From assembly GCA_024500155.1 (NCBI GenBank), contig CM044860.1:3394501-3458500 (forward strand): 64,000 bases of DNA, read 5' to 3'. The DNA is from Chenopodium formosanum (taxonomy: Eukaryota > Streptophyta > Magnoliopsida > Caryophyllales > Amaranthaceae). Positions within the stretch are counted from its first letter, which is position 1. Each line of letters starts with the position of its first letter. Below are positions 12,152 to 23,969 of the stretch, in pieces. A program made the position numbers and the translations under genes. The notes under the pieces were generated by a model, which searched no databases, was not told the origin of the DNA, and saw only the letters and a program-made list of their open reading frames with translations.

Positions 12152-15100
12152 AACATTCCAAGTAATACTATATATATATAAGTATAAATAAATTCATGTA
12201 TGTAGCAATTTCAATAATTCGTGTCATATTTATCCGAATAACTTAGAATCTTATTAGTACGTAAGTTTTTTTATATTCCAATGATTTTTGCAGTTTTACT
12301 GATAATTCAGACTGCCTACTAGGGATTTGTTGGGATAAAATTATTGTTTAAGGGGTCAATTGTGCTTAGGTTTTTTGACCGTCTATAAATGAATCCTTCT
12401 TCAAAAATATGTTCCCCAGATTTTTATTTTTTTTTTTTTTTTGTTTGGGGTTACCATGTTAATAATATTTGTGTTTACTTGTTTAGTAAGATCTTATGCA
12501 TATTTACATACTTCTGAGTTCTCGATCTGTTAGTGAAATCTATTTACATATGGAATTCTTAGTTTGATCATCATTGCTGACGGCTTTCATCCATTGAAGC
12601 ATATACAATAAATATAGTCAAATTATGCACATTAATAGGTACGGACTACGCAGTATTTGAGAACCTCATAACTTGATAGTATTACAGTACCTTTTTTTTT
12701 TTTTTTTTTTTTTGAGAGCTGATAGTGTTACTAAATAAGAGGTAAGAGCAACATTAAACAAATACGGATCGGGGTACATGGAAAAGGAAAAAAAAAAAAA
12801 AAGCCCAAACACAAACGTGCATTTACATTCTACAGGCCCATTGTTGAAGCTGGTTAAGGCCCAACGAATCGAATAAAGTCCAGCCCATATATATGGTACA
12901 TATAACATATTATGTAGGTCTCCCAAATGCTAATTCTGTCAATCCAATTTTACGAGCAGTTTGTTTGAATTTCTAAAGACTAAAACCACTTGCCTTCACC
13001 GAGGTAAAGATCATAAGAAAAGGCTAAAAACTACTTGAAACGCTCAAGAACATGTGTGTAACTAGTCAGTAATGGTGGTGAATACATGATTAAATCAAAG
13101 TAGATTTTCGAAATCGAGTAGTAAAGTTGAGGGTGCTCATCAATGGATGGATGGATAACACTAGCTTCTAGGGTAACCACAAAGCGATCAACCGCCAAGT
13201 GAAAATGCTAGGATGCACCTGTATCCACTAGATGGTGCTCGAGTGAGTTGATCCCTTGGTTAGCCAAGGCGGCTCAACAGGTATTTTCAAGGTTGCAAAA
13301 TAGAGCCAATATTTCCAAACGATATTACATCTGATTGAATCCTTATTGCAAAGCACTTAACGAAGGTTGCAATAATGATCATTTCAATTGTGAAAGAAAT
13401 CCAATCCTTCAAATGAGTGTTATGAGAATTGATCCATAGACCCTAGGGAGCGATGTCACTAATTCACCAATACAATCTCAAATTGATGATGTTGTTACTC
13501 AAAAACAAAGTTTGACTAACCTGTAAAATGAATTTGGCAAATTTGCAAGGCACAAAAGCAACAACTTTTGGTTAAAGTCTTAAAGAACATTATTCGATAC
13601 CCCATAATTATTAAGTCTATTGTAAAAAAAAATGAATAAATTATTAAGTCATTCATTAAACATCGATCTAAGACTGACTCTGAGTTAGATCAAAATTTCA
13701 CTCTTATACTCTCCCTTGCATACCTTTTTTTTTTTTTTCTTTAATGTAATATTGTAATTAAACTATCTCAACGTATGTCTTCCGTTTAACAAGATTCTAT
13801 GTTTTGATATACACATTTATCTTTAAATCAGTACAACGTTTAGAACAATTACTTGAAAAGGAATGGAGTATTAATGTATGATTATATGACTAGCACAAAG
13901 ATGTATGACACGTGTACATAGGGTATTAGGGTGCATATATAACATACCAACTACCAGCAAAATCTTTAAATTAAATAATTTACTTTAGCTTATGAAATAT
14001 AATAAACTTGATTTGGTACGCTACATGCTACGGAGTACATGGAGAAAAAGAGCAAGACTGCCAAGAGCCCAAGATACACACCATACTTACATCAATAAGG
14101 CGCAAACATCTGCCTACGATTTTGACATGCATACTATTGATAAGAATAATTTTAGAGTAGTTCAATTATTGCTTAATTAATTGATCAATGGTCACACAAT
14201 TTTTTAAAAAATCGAATTAATAAATATATAATGGAATTCCAATCATTCTAAAGTCAGGCCAAATAAAGCTTGTGAAATGGATTGGATGATCATAGTGTCA
14301 TCGTCAAACATCTCTTGTGTTGTTCTAGCAGCCACAAACTAACATTCTCTTTTGTCATCGTCCATCGGCCTCCATATTTATTACTCGTACTAATGTCTTA
14401 AATTTATAATATTTGAATTTGATGCGTAATATGTCCTTTCTCTGTCTCTGGTATGTATATGTCATGACTTATGATGAGTTAGGCCTTGTACGTATTTATA
14501 TTTGCAAATCTTATATGGAGTACGAAGTATTAAAGTATGGTACATCCAAGTGTATTTAATTAAAAAGTTATATATGCAAGAGTGAAAAGATCTAAAATAT
14601 GAACTAACTCGACATTAATAGCCAGTATTGTAATTCCTAATGTGTTCTCTTTATGAAAATCTGATAAGTCTTCATTCATTAACACAAGCCATGCTACGAT
14701 GCTTAGCAACTAAGACGAATACTAATAACATAAGTACATAGTAATTAGGTTTTCTGTTATATTTGTTACTTCGTAATTTCGTTCGTATATAGTAGGCACC
14801 AATTCAAATGGGAGTAAGTATTTGACATCATTATGGTTGAGTATAATAGAGCTACACATTAAACATATTTGGTTGTTGTGGTTGGACGAAAGCTAAAATG
14901 GAATGTATAAGGGGTGTAATTCTCTTTAGTCTTTACTAGTTGGAGTAGGAGAGGGATTATTTATTCATGATACAATTTTATTTGTGGTTCATAATTATAA
15001 GACTCAGCCTGACCTACCAATATGCAATTGATGACAATTTTGATTTTATTTATAATTTTCCCTTTGCTAATCACCTTTTTATTAAGTGTCTTATTAAACC

Positions 15101-15860
15101 TACCTTTTTTCTTCTTTGCATGTATATATCATACTAGCTACATTACAAGTATTGACGGAAGTATATGATTTTACGTTAGTGACAATTGACAAGGTGCTGA
15201 GGTCGAACAATTTTATAATTTTATAATTCTTGGCATGGCGTTTTTAGTTGAGATTAGACCGTGTCCCTATTCCTATTCCCATCACTCAAGAGTCAAGATA
15301 TAATAATGCGTGTGGGAGTTAAAGTTATGTGTAAATAAATGCAAAAATTAAAAAGTGTTCCTAAGAAATTTCCTTTATTATGTTTTGCACTTTTTTTTTA
15401 ATTGATTCTCAATCCATGTTATCCACGTATATTTACAATAAAAAAAAATTGATAATCTGTACTATTTAATTTCTACAATATTATAATTATTTAGTACTTT
15501 GTATCATTCAATATCATCTATACATACATTTTTACATTGGCTTATGTGATCATACAAAGTATTACATTTTATTGTTTACCTAAAAACATTGTATCGGTAT
15601 CACTACCTTGATTAGAAAATAAATAGAGGAGCAACCGAGATAGTCAACCTTGTCTAATTGAGGAGCGAGCTAATTTTTTAAGTAAAATTCTATATACGAA
15701 GTACATTAAACTAACTACTTTTTGGTCTGGTTTACAATGTGGTCAACTATTAAGATAAGGGACCCAATTATATTGTATTTGTGCGTAGAAAAGCAAAAAA
15801 GTATATTCGAGGGTCGGCAATTACAGCCATATAAATACCAACAACAAACATTATTATATA
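12152..15860. other. Intergenic, including a decayed unassigned stretch
   Basis: Downstream of ACS. T-tracts lie near 12430 and 12692. From about 12960 to 13560 the base composition is less AT-rich and reads like old degraded coding DNA, but no frame is long enough to assign. The rest is AT-rich with TACTCCGTA-type motifs. No gene is supported. Confidence 0.45.
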
Positions 15861-16116
15861 TTTCATCCGTTCTATTAATATTGCAATAATGGACTTTTTT
15901 CACTATTTATCACTCTTGTTTGACAATATAATATGATTTATATGTAAGCAAAATGTAGTAATGTGAGATCTTGTTAGATTTGTCTTATAAAATACTTTCA
16001 TAATATAAACTTTTTATAGTTTTTATTCTTACAAAATTATAAACATTTAACACATAAAATATGCTTTGGGATGCGTAATTTCATCCTTGTTGCAATATTA
16101 TTGGAACAAAGGAAGT
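15861..16116. mobile_element. Stowaway-like MITE
   Basis: The left end TTTCATCCGTTCTATTAATA and the reverse complement of the right end (TTACTTCCTTTGTTCC...) share the CNTCCGTT-like start. They align over roughly 28 bp through ATATTGCAA. A TA borders each side. The interior is non-coding. Assignment to Stowaway rests on the end sequence and the TA target. Confidence 0.6.
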
Positions 16117-16846
16117 AATTAGACAGATATAAAAATATTCTCTATTGAATTGGCACACCTCTCACAGGTTATGCCAATTCAGCTCTGTTGGTCAACACTT
16201 AAGAGCAAAGGTGGAAGATAAAGGAATCCTCCTACTCCAAAACAAATTGTAGTTAATAGGTAAGGGAATTCTTCTACTCCAAAGCAAATAGTAGTTGGTG
16301 GACCTTAGACTCGTGATTTTAAAGTCACAAGATAAGTTCTCCGCCTTGTTTAGTTACTCGTATATATAAATGCATAGCAGAAGAAATTGTCATGAACTAT
16401 TGTCCACCTATATGTATAGTTGTATACCAACGTAACATTATGTAATTTGGGCGTATGTTTGTGGGCATCATTAGCTTGCGACCCACCCATGATCGAATCC
16501 CTTTTGGCTTTCAGCCTTTCACCGTTCATTCTTGTACACTTTCTTTGCCCCACTAGCCGCCCAAGAAGCTTGCATCAACTTCATTAGGTCTAGGCTTTCA
16601 TGCATTTACTTGGACGTAGAAGTATTTTCATAATGACTACTCCGTACTTAATTTAATTTAATGTACAAGCATGGTACACGACTTTATCGAACAAATTTAC
16701 AACTGTTAATTTTACCGAACACATCTTAACTGATATGGATTGCTCAGCTAATTTTACTATGGCCTCAATTGTTGTTCCTCATCTCCATGATGTTAAAATC
16801 CCATCATTATTCACTCACATCACTAAATACAGTACTGTATATAATC

Positions 16847-17033
16847 TTTTTTTTTTTTTTTTTTTTTTTTTGGTGTTTCTTCCGCTTCACCATTTGGGCT
16901 AATTCGGATTTGGGGATCAGTTCTGGGTGATTAGGTTCTAGTCCCCTCCCAATTGTTGTTACGGTGATCGAACACAGATTTTTCCTACCAAGTGTAGTGT
17001 CAATCACCACTACACCAACATCCAATTGGTAGT
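16847..17033 (-). mobile_element. tRNA-derived SINE with poly-A tail
   Basis: On the minus strand the element begins near 17033 and carries an A-box-like TTGGTGTAGTGGTGATTGAC and a B-box-like GTGTTCGATCACCGT. It ends in a 25-nt A tail (T run at 16847-16871 on the plus strand). Flanking repeats GTACTGTATATAATC (16832-16846) and GTACGGTAAATAATC (17034-17048) match at 13 of 15 positions. That is a long target duplication of the kind made by LINE machinery. Internal polymerase III boxes, a poly-A tail and a 15-bp duplication together make SINE the best call; the family name is unknown to me. Confidence 0.8.
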
Positions 17034-17536
17034 ACGGTAAATAATCTAACCATATTTATCATGTGTAAATGTTCCATTTTGGCAGCTCAACAATCACATG
17101 AACAATATGTCTTTCTACTATGAGACACTAATTAATTGATTTTTCTAAACTACGCACTGAATGCAATAATTATTACTCCGTATTGAATAAACGAACTTAC
17201 ACTCTACTAACATCCAGAGAAGTTGTTTTGACAATTAAATACTACCCCAAGAAAAATTATATACAAATGATAAGATCGACGGTCCAGATAAGAAAATTAA
17301 CAAGCTTAGCTTAGAATACTAATGAGCTTAATTAGCTCAGATCGCTACCAAAAATATTACTCGTACTTAATTAACGTGCTATACATGCTTGATCGATTAC
17401 ATAACCCACTTCAGAAAAATAGATCAGAGAAGCAGCAGTCATCAAATGACTATATTGATTGCATATCATTCTTTGTTCAAGGATCATTTGCCCTTGGTGT
17501 CCAACCTCGGAAAATAAAGAGGCCAACTGATTTATT

Positions 17537-19844
17537 TCAGCAAATAGTACAAGCATTCGGGTTCTCTTCCATGCTTTGAACGTAGTAGTGTGTAGTCATT
17601 TGAGGGTTGTATTGCTTATAGGCCATGACAAGGTCGAGCACTGGGTCAGTCTTCTTTTCTTCCTCTTTTTTGCCCTCTTCTTTCTTTGGCTCCTCTTTCT
17701 TTTCCCCTTCTTTTTTAGGCTCTTCCTTCTTTTCCCCTTCTTTCTTATCCTCTTCCTTCTTCGTCTCTTCTTTCTTCTCCTCTTCCTTCTTCGGCTCTTC
17801 CTTCTTCTCCTTCTCCGGCTCTTTTGCAGGTCCTACGATAACTATGTGCGTGGTTGGCCAATTTTTGCGCAGTTTGCTGACTACACTTACGGGATCCACC
17901 GTGCCAATCACAGTTAACTTTTGCTCTTTCATGTCCATTGCAATAGAATCAATCCCTACATTTTTTAATTTGGTAAAATTGCATTAGACCATTCGCTAGT
18001 ATTTGCAAACAATGAGCAGATTCTAATGTAGGAAACAAGATTCCTAGGACCTTAATTAGTTAATTGTCTTGTTAGTTGTTACTAATGTCAATTTTCAAGG
18101 GAGGTAGTTGGTCTTGGAAATCTATGAAAAGTAATTAAGGTTGGTAATTGGTACCATTCCAAAGCCAATTCAAAATGGAGCAATATATTCTTTTCATTGA
18201 CATTCAAAAAAGGGACAAATAATATTGCATTCTTACTAAAAATTGACATGTAATTATATACATGTATTAACATTTATAAAAGATGGACTTGTAGTCAAAA
18301 TGGAACGCTTTGAAAGGAGTTAAGAGCTTGATGTATATAGCAAACAACCTTGTAAAATGTTTGTAAAATAACCACAATTATTGAAATTTGAAAAGATCAT
18401 ATCAAAATCTTCTTATGATATTCTTATAGCATATGCTTAAGAGTTAAAGACTATTCAAAGCCGCCCTGGGTGGCGCTTAGAAATTCCCAGTGTCACCTAA
18501 AATGAGTTTATCTGATCTTCACCATCGAAATCAATTCAACAAAAGAGAGTTTTCATCTACACTACGTAACTTAAATCAAATTTATATTTACCCCTTAAAC
18601 AGCTCCAGCAAAAATAAAAGAAAAAAAAATCTCACTAATATGCAGTCCATTTTACACAAAACATGCTCACTAAATCAGAATTGTCACGGAATTAGTATTT
18701 ATTACTGAATAATTGATTTCCTACGAGCTAGGCTACATGGTGACCTGATATGAGGTCCTAACTAATACGAGTAGGAAAAACTGAGAGTTTGTGTACGATA
18801 GGTCACAGCCTCACGAATTCAAATATCCCTACACCTACTCCATAACTTTACAAAGCCCTTGTGGTTAAAAAAAAAATGATGACATGATCCAGTACAATAT
18901 TCCAATTTACTAAACAAAATCAATAATGACAACATAATAAACAAAGTTCCATTTTTTTTTAAGAAGAAAATGATATCGAAAGTGTGGGGTCAACAAATTG
19001 CTAATTATTGATGAAATCAACTTCAAGCTTGAATCAGAAAAAATATTCCAAATAGAATCACATCATCCATAACATTCTTTTCTCTCTTTTTTTTTAATAT
19101 AAAAACCTAACAAAAATTATTTGATTAATCACCCAATTAAATCAATTAACCAGGACACAATAAGATTTCGAAGTGATGAAAATTTGGTGGTTTGGATTAC
19201 CTGGAAGAGTAGAAACTGACTTAAGAGCCTTTTGCTTCGCTTTGTCATCATGCAAGTCCAATTTCAACACAATTTTCTGTCATTAAATCAACCAAACAAA
19301 CATTATTTCACACTTTTCTGTAAATTTTCAATTTAAAAAAAAAAAAAATGATTATAAAACAGAGCAAAATTTAAACAGGGCCTGTCAACATAACAGATGA
19401 TTATTTACTCCCGGACTTCATTTCATTTATTTTTTCTTCTTTTTCCAAGCTAATTAATCAGCTAAAAATATCATGCCAAATTAGATTAACTTTTCTAAAT
19501 TGTTGATCGTAATTATACTGAGCATTCCACGAAATCAACAACAACAAAAAGGGAAAACAGAGTATATCATTTCTTAAATTTCTTACTTCGTACTTTTTAA
19601 GCTAATTAACTAACTGCTTAATATTATTTACAAAAAAGGGGCTCAAATCAAAAGCATATGATCGAAAAATACAGCAAAAGCAAAAAGATATAACCCTTTT
19701 AATCAAAGGCAGAAAAAGATAATAACCCTTTGAACTTGAGACTTTAATTATAAGTGTAAAATAGAATCTAAAGCACTTTCAGGCAAAACCCATATTTTTT
19801 TGAGAATCAGAATCCAAATTATAGGAGAAATTTTATACCTTCAT
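17537..19844 (-). CDS. Heavy-metal-associated isoprenylated plant protein (HIPP), Lys/Glu-rich
   Basis: Three coding exons on the minus strand: 19844-19839 (ATG AAG only), 19276-19201 and 17955-17537. They join to 166 codons plus stop with correct phases. The N-terminus has the HMA beta-alpha-beta-beta fold: KIVLKLDLHDDKAKQKAL, then IDSIAMDMKEQKLTVIGTVD. The usual metal-binding CxxC is absent, since its place reads LHDDKA, so metal binding by the canonical pair is unlikely. A middle section of imperfect KKEE(P/E/T/G) repeats (about residues 70-125) follows, then a short conserved tail ending NPNACTIC. The last four residues CTIC fit a CaaX prenylation box. The family is plant-specific and members act as membrane-anchored metal or protein binders. 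Position and sequence suggest the Arabidopsis HIPP39 (At1g01490) relative. The 6-nt first coding exon makes automatic prediction prone to miss the true start. Confidence 0.88.
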
Positions 19845-19919
19845 TTTTTATTTTTTTTCTAAAGATTGTATCTTTGATTCCTTTAGATCTGAAATTTGAA
19901 GCAGAGACAAAGAAACTGA

Positions 19920-19995
19920 ACTCTGAATGCAGAGGAAGAAAGAAGAAAGAGGAGAGAGAGAGAGAGAAAGAGAGGAAAATAAAGGTGATGGCTTT
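19920..19995 (-). promoter_or_regulatory. CT-rich leader of the HIPP gene
   Basis: The plus strand carries AGAAGAAAGAGGAGAGAGAGAG-type sequence just upstream of the minus-strand ATG at 19844. The transcript would therefore have a CT-dinucleotide-rich 5' untranslated region, a common feature of plant leaders. No clear TATA box was found further upstream. Confidence 0.45.
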
Positions 19996-19999
19996 TTTT

Positions 20000-20934
20000 T
20001 AGAGAGGAGAGAATACGAAATCGAATATTTTCAGGGTTTTTATTCTATGGATATGAGTGACATTTGGACTTCAAGGGCGCAATATTATTAAATGAAATTA
20101 CAGAATTGTTTTGGCAAATATACAAACACAAGTGGAGGAAAGGGTAGCTATCTTGTTGTAAGAAACTTCCTCTCTTTGTGTTATGTTTTTCAGTCCATTA
20201 CTTCTTTGGATGACTATGAGTGGTAGAAGTACTACGGTTTGAGAATGGTGCTTTTCGTCGGCTCGTGCACCATATAAGCATGTTAGAGTGTATCGCGCGT
20301 GTGGTTTTTGTTTATGCGTCTCTTTAACGTTTTACTTTTGGTATCGCATTGCTCTCAAGTGAATGTAATATTTTGTTTAAATGATAGGTCTGTCATCTCA
20401 CAGGAAATAACTTACTGACTTAGGCTCAAATACTCATTTTGATACCTTTAGTGAGGATAATAATTGTAAAATTTGCCGAAAAATTTGACTAATTGACACA
20501 TTTAAATTCTTATAAAGAGAAATAACACAGATACACGATTTATCCTACTATCAATACCAAACAACCAAATCAAGCTAAAGTACTAATAAATAAATACCCT
20601 TACATTAATATTGAAATGCAAACACCCCTACCCCTCAAACCGCCCAAAGCCCCACCGAAATGTAGCTTAATTACGCATAAAACTTTAATCCTAATCCCCT
20701 TCTACTTATGTCAAACTCCCCCATAAATGAACAAGTACTATTTGATCAAAAGATGACTCATCCTTTACAAAAGATGACTCATCCTAGTCTAAAAAATAAA
20801 TTAAAAAATATTGATGACTGGTCCTTTCCAAATAGGCATGAATCTCACGTATTTTACCCAAACAGGGTAATTTGTCAATTGTCAGAAGGTTTCAAAATTT
20901 TACAGTACCACTTTTACTGTCAAAGCTAAAAAGG
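20000..20934. other. Intergenic, HIPP upstream region
   Basis: AT-rich. It includes a small direct repeat AAGATGACTCATCCT near 20748-20785. No gene was recognised. Confidence 0.5.
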
Positions 20935-21107
20935 GTCTGTTCACATTTACTGAATTGAGCTGAACTGAACTGATTGGAGTTGAACTGAACTGAACTGATT
21001 GGAACTGAACTGAACTGAATTGAGCTGAAATGAATATTTTATGTGAGAGGGAAATTAAGAGCTGAACTGAACTGAATTGAAATTAAGTAAATGTGAACGG
21101 GCTCTAA
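20935..21107. mobile_element. CTGAACTGAA-rich MITE, copy 2
   Basis: Inverted ends GGGTCTGTTCACATTTACT and AGTAAATGTGAACGGGCTC enclose a stretch of CTGAACTGAA and GATTGGA repeats. It is the same family as 4612-4781, with the same opening, the same internal heptad-like reiteration and a similar size. Non-coding. A TAA on the right supports a Harbinger-like target. Confidence 0.7.
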
Positions 21108-21449
21108 GTGGTAAATATGTGTCGGTCCAACATTTTCTTAGAGAGAATCTGAATAATCTGATGATATGATTTCTTTCATGTTACTGTATTGGTTGTACGA
21201 GTAAATTTAAAAGAGTTTAATTTGCATGTGGTTGCTGCCATTATAACAGAAATATATGGACACTAAAGTTTCCCTCTTTATATGAAATTCCAAAATTTTT
21301 GGTTTTGTAACTTTTATGTTCTTTAGTTTTAATGATGATTGTATCATTTTACCAATTCTTGGCTTAAAGGAATTGCATTGACATGTTTCACATATTTAAG
21401 TCATGGAATTAGCTAATTTTGGGAGATCTAATAACCATTTGTTAATTCA

Positions 21450-21683
21450 TGATAAACGGGTCTGGGTCACACCAGTTATAACTGTCCAATTTACACAACC
21501 AAGGAGGTTCCACCTCAAAACCATATGGCAATGAGGAGAGTAGTCCATTAGCCTTATAAAGTGGACACAAATATCTTTTTTCTTCAATGTGGGATACACA
21601 TCCCAATACAAACTCTTACTTATAGACTCAATCAATGTGGGACAACACACCACTCACATGTGGATTTTCTCATGAGTTCAACA
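21450..21683 (-). mobile_element. LTR (solo or fragment), same family as 2181-2431
   Basis: On the minus strand it opens TGTTGAACTCATGAG and closes CCCGTTTATCA. It shares the blocks ATGTGGGAT, AAGTGGAC and GAGGTTCCACCTC with the LTR at 2181-2431. No retrotransposon body adjoins it. A 5-bp target duplication is not evident (ATTCA against GTTTG), so one end may have rearranged. Confidence 0.7.
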
Positions 21684-23573
21684 GTTTGGTATGTTAGCTT
21701 GTCAATGTCTTATTATTTTTATCATGATGCTATGATGTACCAAACCTATAATTTGATAGAATGATAGTCCATACAAGTGTGTAGTGTTTTGAATTTGTTT
21801 GAAGTGTTAAAATTTTAGTTCAAGTGAAGTACAATTCAACACATTGATCAAAAAAGTTAGATATTTCCTCCACATATTTTTGTTGTAGTTGCAATATAAT
21901 CCCTAATTGAGGAGGAGATTAGAGAAGGGGAATTGAACAATTTAGTTATTTTTAACAACTTAAAGCACCAATAAGATAATGCATGTTGCAATATATTGTC
22001 ATAAGAAAGTAAGAAGAAAAGAGGAGCTATGATAATTGGATAAGTGATAATGCGATAAGGTGAGTAAAAGATGATAATTGTGTTAAAATAAAAAAAATAA
22101 AAAATAAAAAAAAACTAAAAAAAAAAAGGAAAAAGGAAGATGAAATTCTAAGTGATGGTGATGTTTTAACTTGAACAACTTTAATTTCACAGCAAAGTCT
22201 AAACAAGGGGCGGCAATTTATTTGTGACCAATAAAATGGAACTTTTGAAAACATATGGTGATATACTGATATGGGGGTAAATGTTTGTTTGGCCATAACT
22301 ATTACAGAGTATATAGAAAAAGTCAATAATTAATGTAACATTCAATTAAAGCACATGATATTGCTGAACATTTATTCTTACTAACAAATTTTTAAGTCTC
22401 ATATAAGTAGTACAGTACAATTTATTTATTTTATTTTATTTTATTTTTTTGAGTAAATTTAACTAGAAAGAATTAATTAATTTCAACCGTCGTCTTTCAC
22501 ATAAACTAAGTCTAACCTTATACAGTTATACCTCCTTACAAGTATATATTATAGTAGATTATTTTGATTTGATAAATCCGTTTATGGAGATCGAATTTAT
22601 ATTGAGCTGCAACATTAATCTCATGATGATCATATTATTTTGATGGAACATAACAATAATTACACAATTATGATCAATATAATTGAGTAGTGTTCCGTAC
22701 AGCTACATAACACTTTAATTAATGATCTAAGCGTCTTACGACCATGTCCCTTGTTGTGTTGAAATTGTCTGCCTTGAATGCTTCGTTTATACCAGTATAC
22801 GTGTTTGCTTACTTCTTCGTTTAATAGGTTGAGCTGTCCTACAAAAATCAATTATCCTGATCATTTTCACAAGACAGCATAATCACTTAATCACATACTT
22901 CATAAGAGATAAGACTAGAAAGTAACACGAATTCACAATTATTCAATTAATATACGTCTACAAAAAACCTTTTATTATAATTTTTCTTAAAAAAATTATT
23001 CCGTTATATATTTTCCTCACCCAAATTCAAATTTTCTTGTTATGTTACTATGTAAAATTACACCATCAGGCATCAACATAGTCTTCAATCCAGGACACGG
23101 GTGATGAAAAAAAAAAAAAAAAAGTAATTCCCCCTATCTTGATCGATAACGTATTTGGTTATTCTTAAGTACTCTTTTTCGACTTGAAACTTATCTATCT
23201 GTTTACATCAATCTGAGACAAACAACATATAATGGTTGAAAATATACTATTCGTATAGAAGAATACCAACCCAAGTGTTAGATGAATGGAGTTCACAAGT
23301 GTCCATGAATTTATTATACCAAAAAAAGCTAAGCCAACAATATTGTATCAATTGAAAATATGTCGATAATAGCTGATTATTATAAGCATAGTGCGAAATT
23401 TGTAGCTCTTGAGGCTTTTCTAGTTGTTTTCATTCTTTTTTATTCTTTAGAAATTAGAATGATGCAATAATGTACATTGTGGTTTGGATGGTAGTTGCTA
23501 TTTTGGTTATCCATAACGTCATCAATCTTCATCTTCAATTCTTCATTCTTCTTTTGGTTTGGAATAAAAAGTA
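21684..23573. other. Intergenic, nothing recognised
   Basis: AT-rich, with an A-rich block near 22085-22137 and a TTTTA run near 22420-22450. No open frame shows recognisable protein features. Confidence 0.5.
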
Positions 23574-23664
23574 CTACATCCGTTACATATTAGTTACAAC
23601 TTTGGAATATTTTATGTCTCACAAATAATACCCCAAAATTGCAACTAATAAGTAACGGAGGTAG
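23574..23664. mobile_element. Short stowaway-like MITE, 91 bp
   Basis: The left arm CTACATCCGTTACATATTAG and the reverse complement of the right arm CTACCTCCGTTACTTATTAG agree over about 30 bp, extending into TTGCAA/TTTTGG. The element is almost entirely a hairpin. The flanks share AGTA loosely, so the target duplication is uncertain. Confidence 0.6.
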
Positions 23665-23833
23665 CAAGTAGCTTTTCATTTTTCGTGGCTAGTATTAATA
23701 TATTCCTTGTGATTTATCATCCCTTAAAAATAAATAAAACAAGTACTTCTTACCCTAAGTTTTAGTAAAACTGACCTTTTATCTTGTTCTTGCAACATTC
23801 TAAACTATTGTGGGGTCCTCATGATTTTTTATT

Positions 23834-23956
23834 TTTTTTTACCTTTTTTTTTTTGTTTTTGAGAGCCACAAGGGTTAGGATGAGAATCAATCAATCCCAA
23901 GATCATCTGGAACTGGAATGGGAGCTCTAACCCCTTGAGCTATCCCTCACTCTCAA
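23834..23956 (-). mobile_element. Probable tRNA-derived SINE
   Basis: On the minus strand GGATAGCTCAAGGGGTTAG resembles a tRNA A box, and about 30 bases on GGGATTGATTGATTCTC resembles a B box. These are followed by a short body and an A-rich tail (T-rich at 23824-23855 on plus). GATTTTT occurs on both sides (23823-23829 and 23963-23969), a possible short target duplication. It differs from the SINE at 16847-17033. A decayed tRNA pseudogene is an alternative. Confidence 0.6.
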
Positions 23957-23969
23957 CCGTCAAGATTTT

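Noticed and set aside
17576..17987. Two plus-strand open frames over the HIPP gene rich in Phe, Leu and Ser
   Set aside because: They are antisense shadows of the GA-rich lysine/glutamate repeat. The minus-strand frame has the HMA fold, splice sites in phase and a CaaX end.
18720..18875. Possible SINE with an A10 run in HIPP intron 2
   Set aside because: Weak B-box likeness only; no flanking repeat found.
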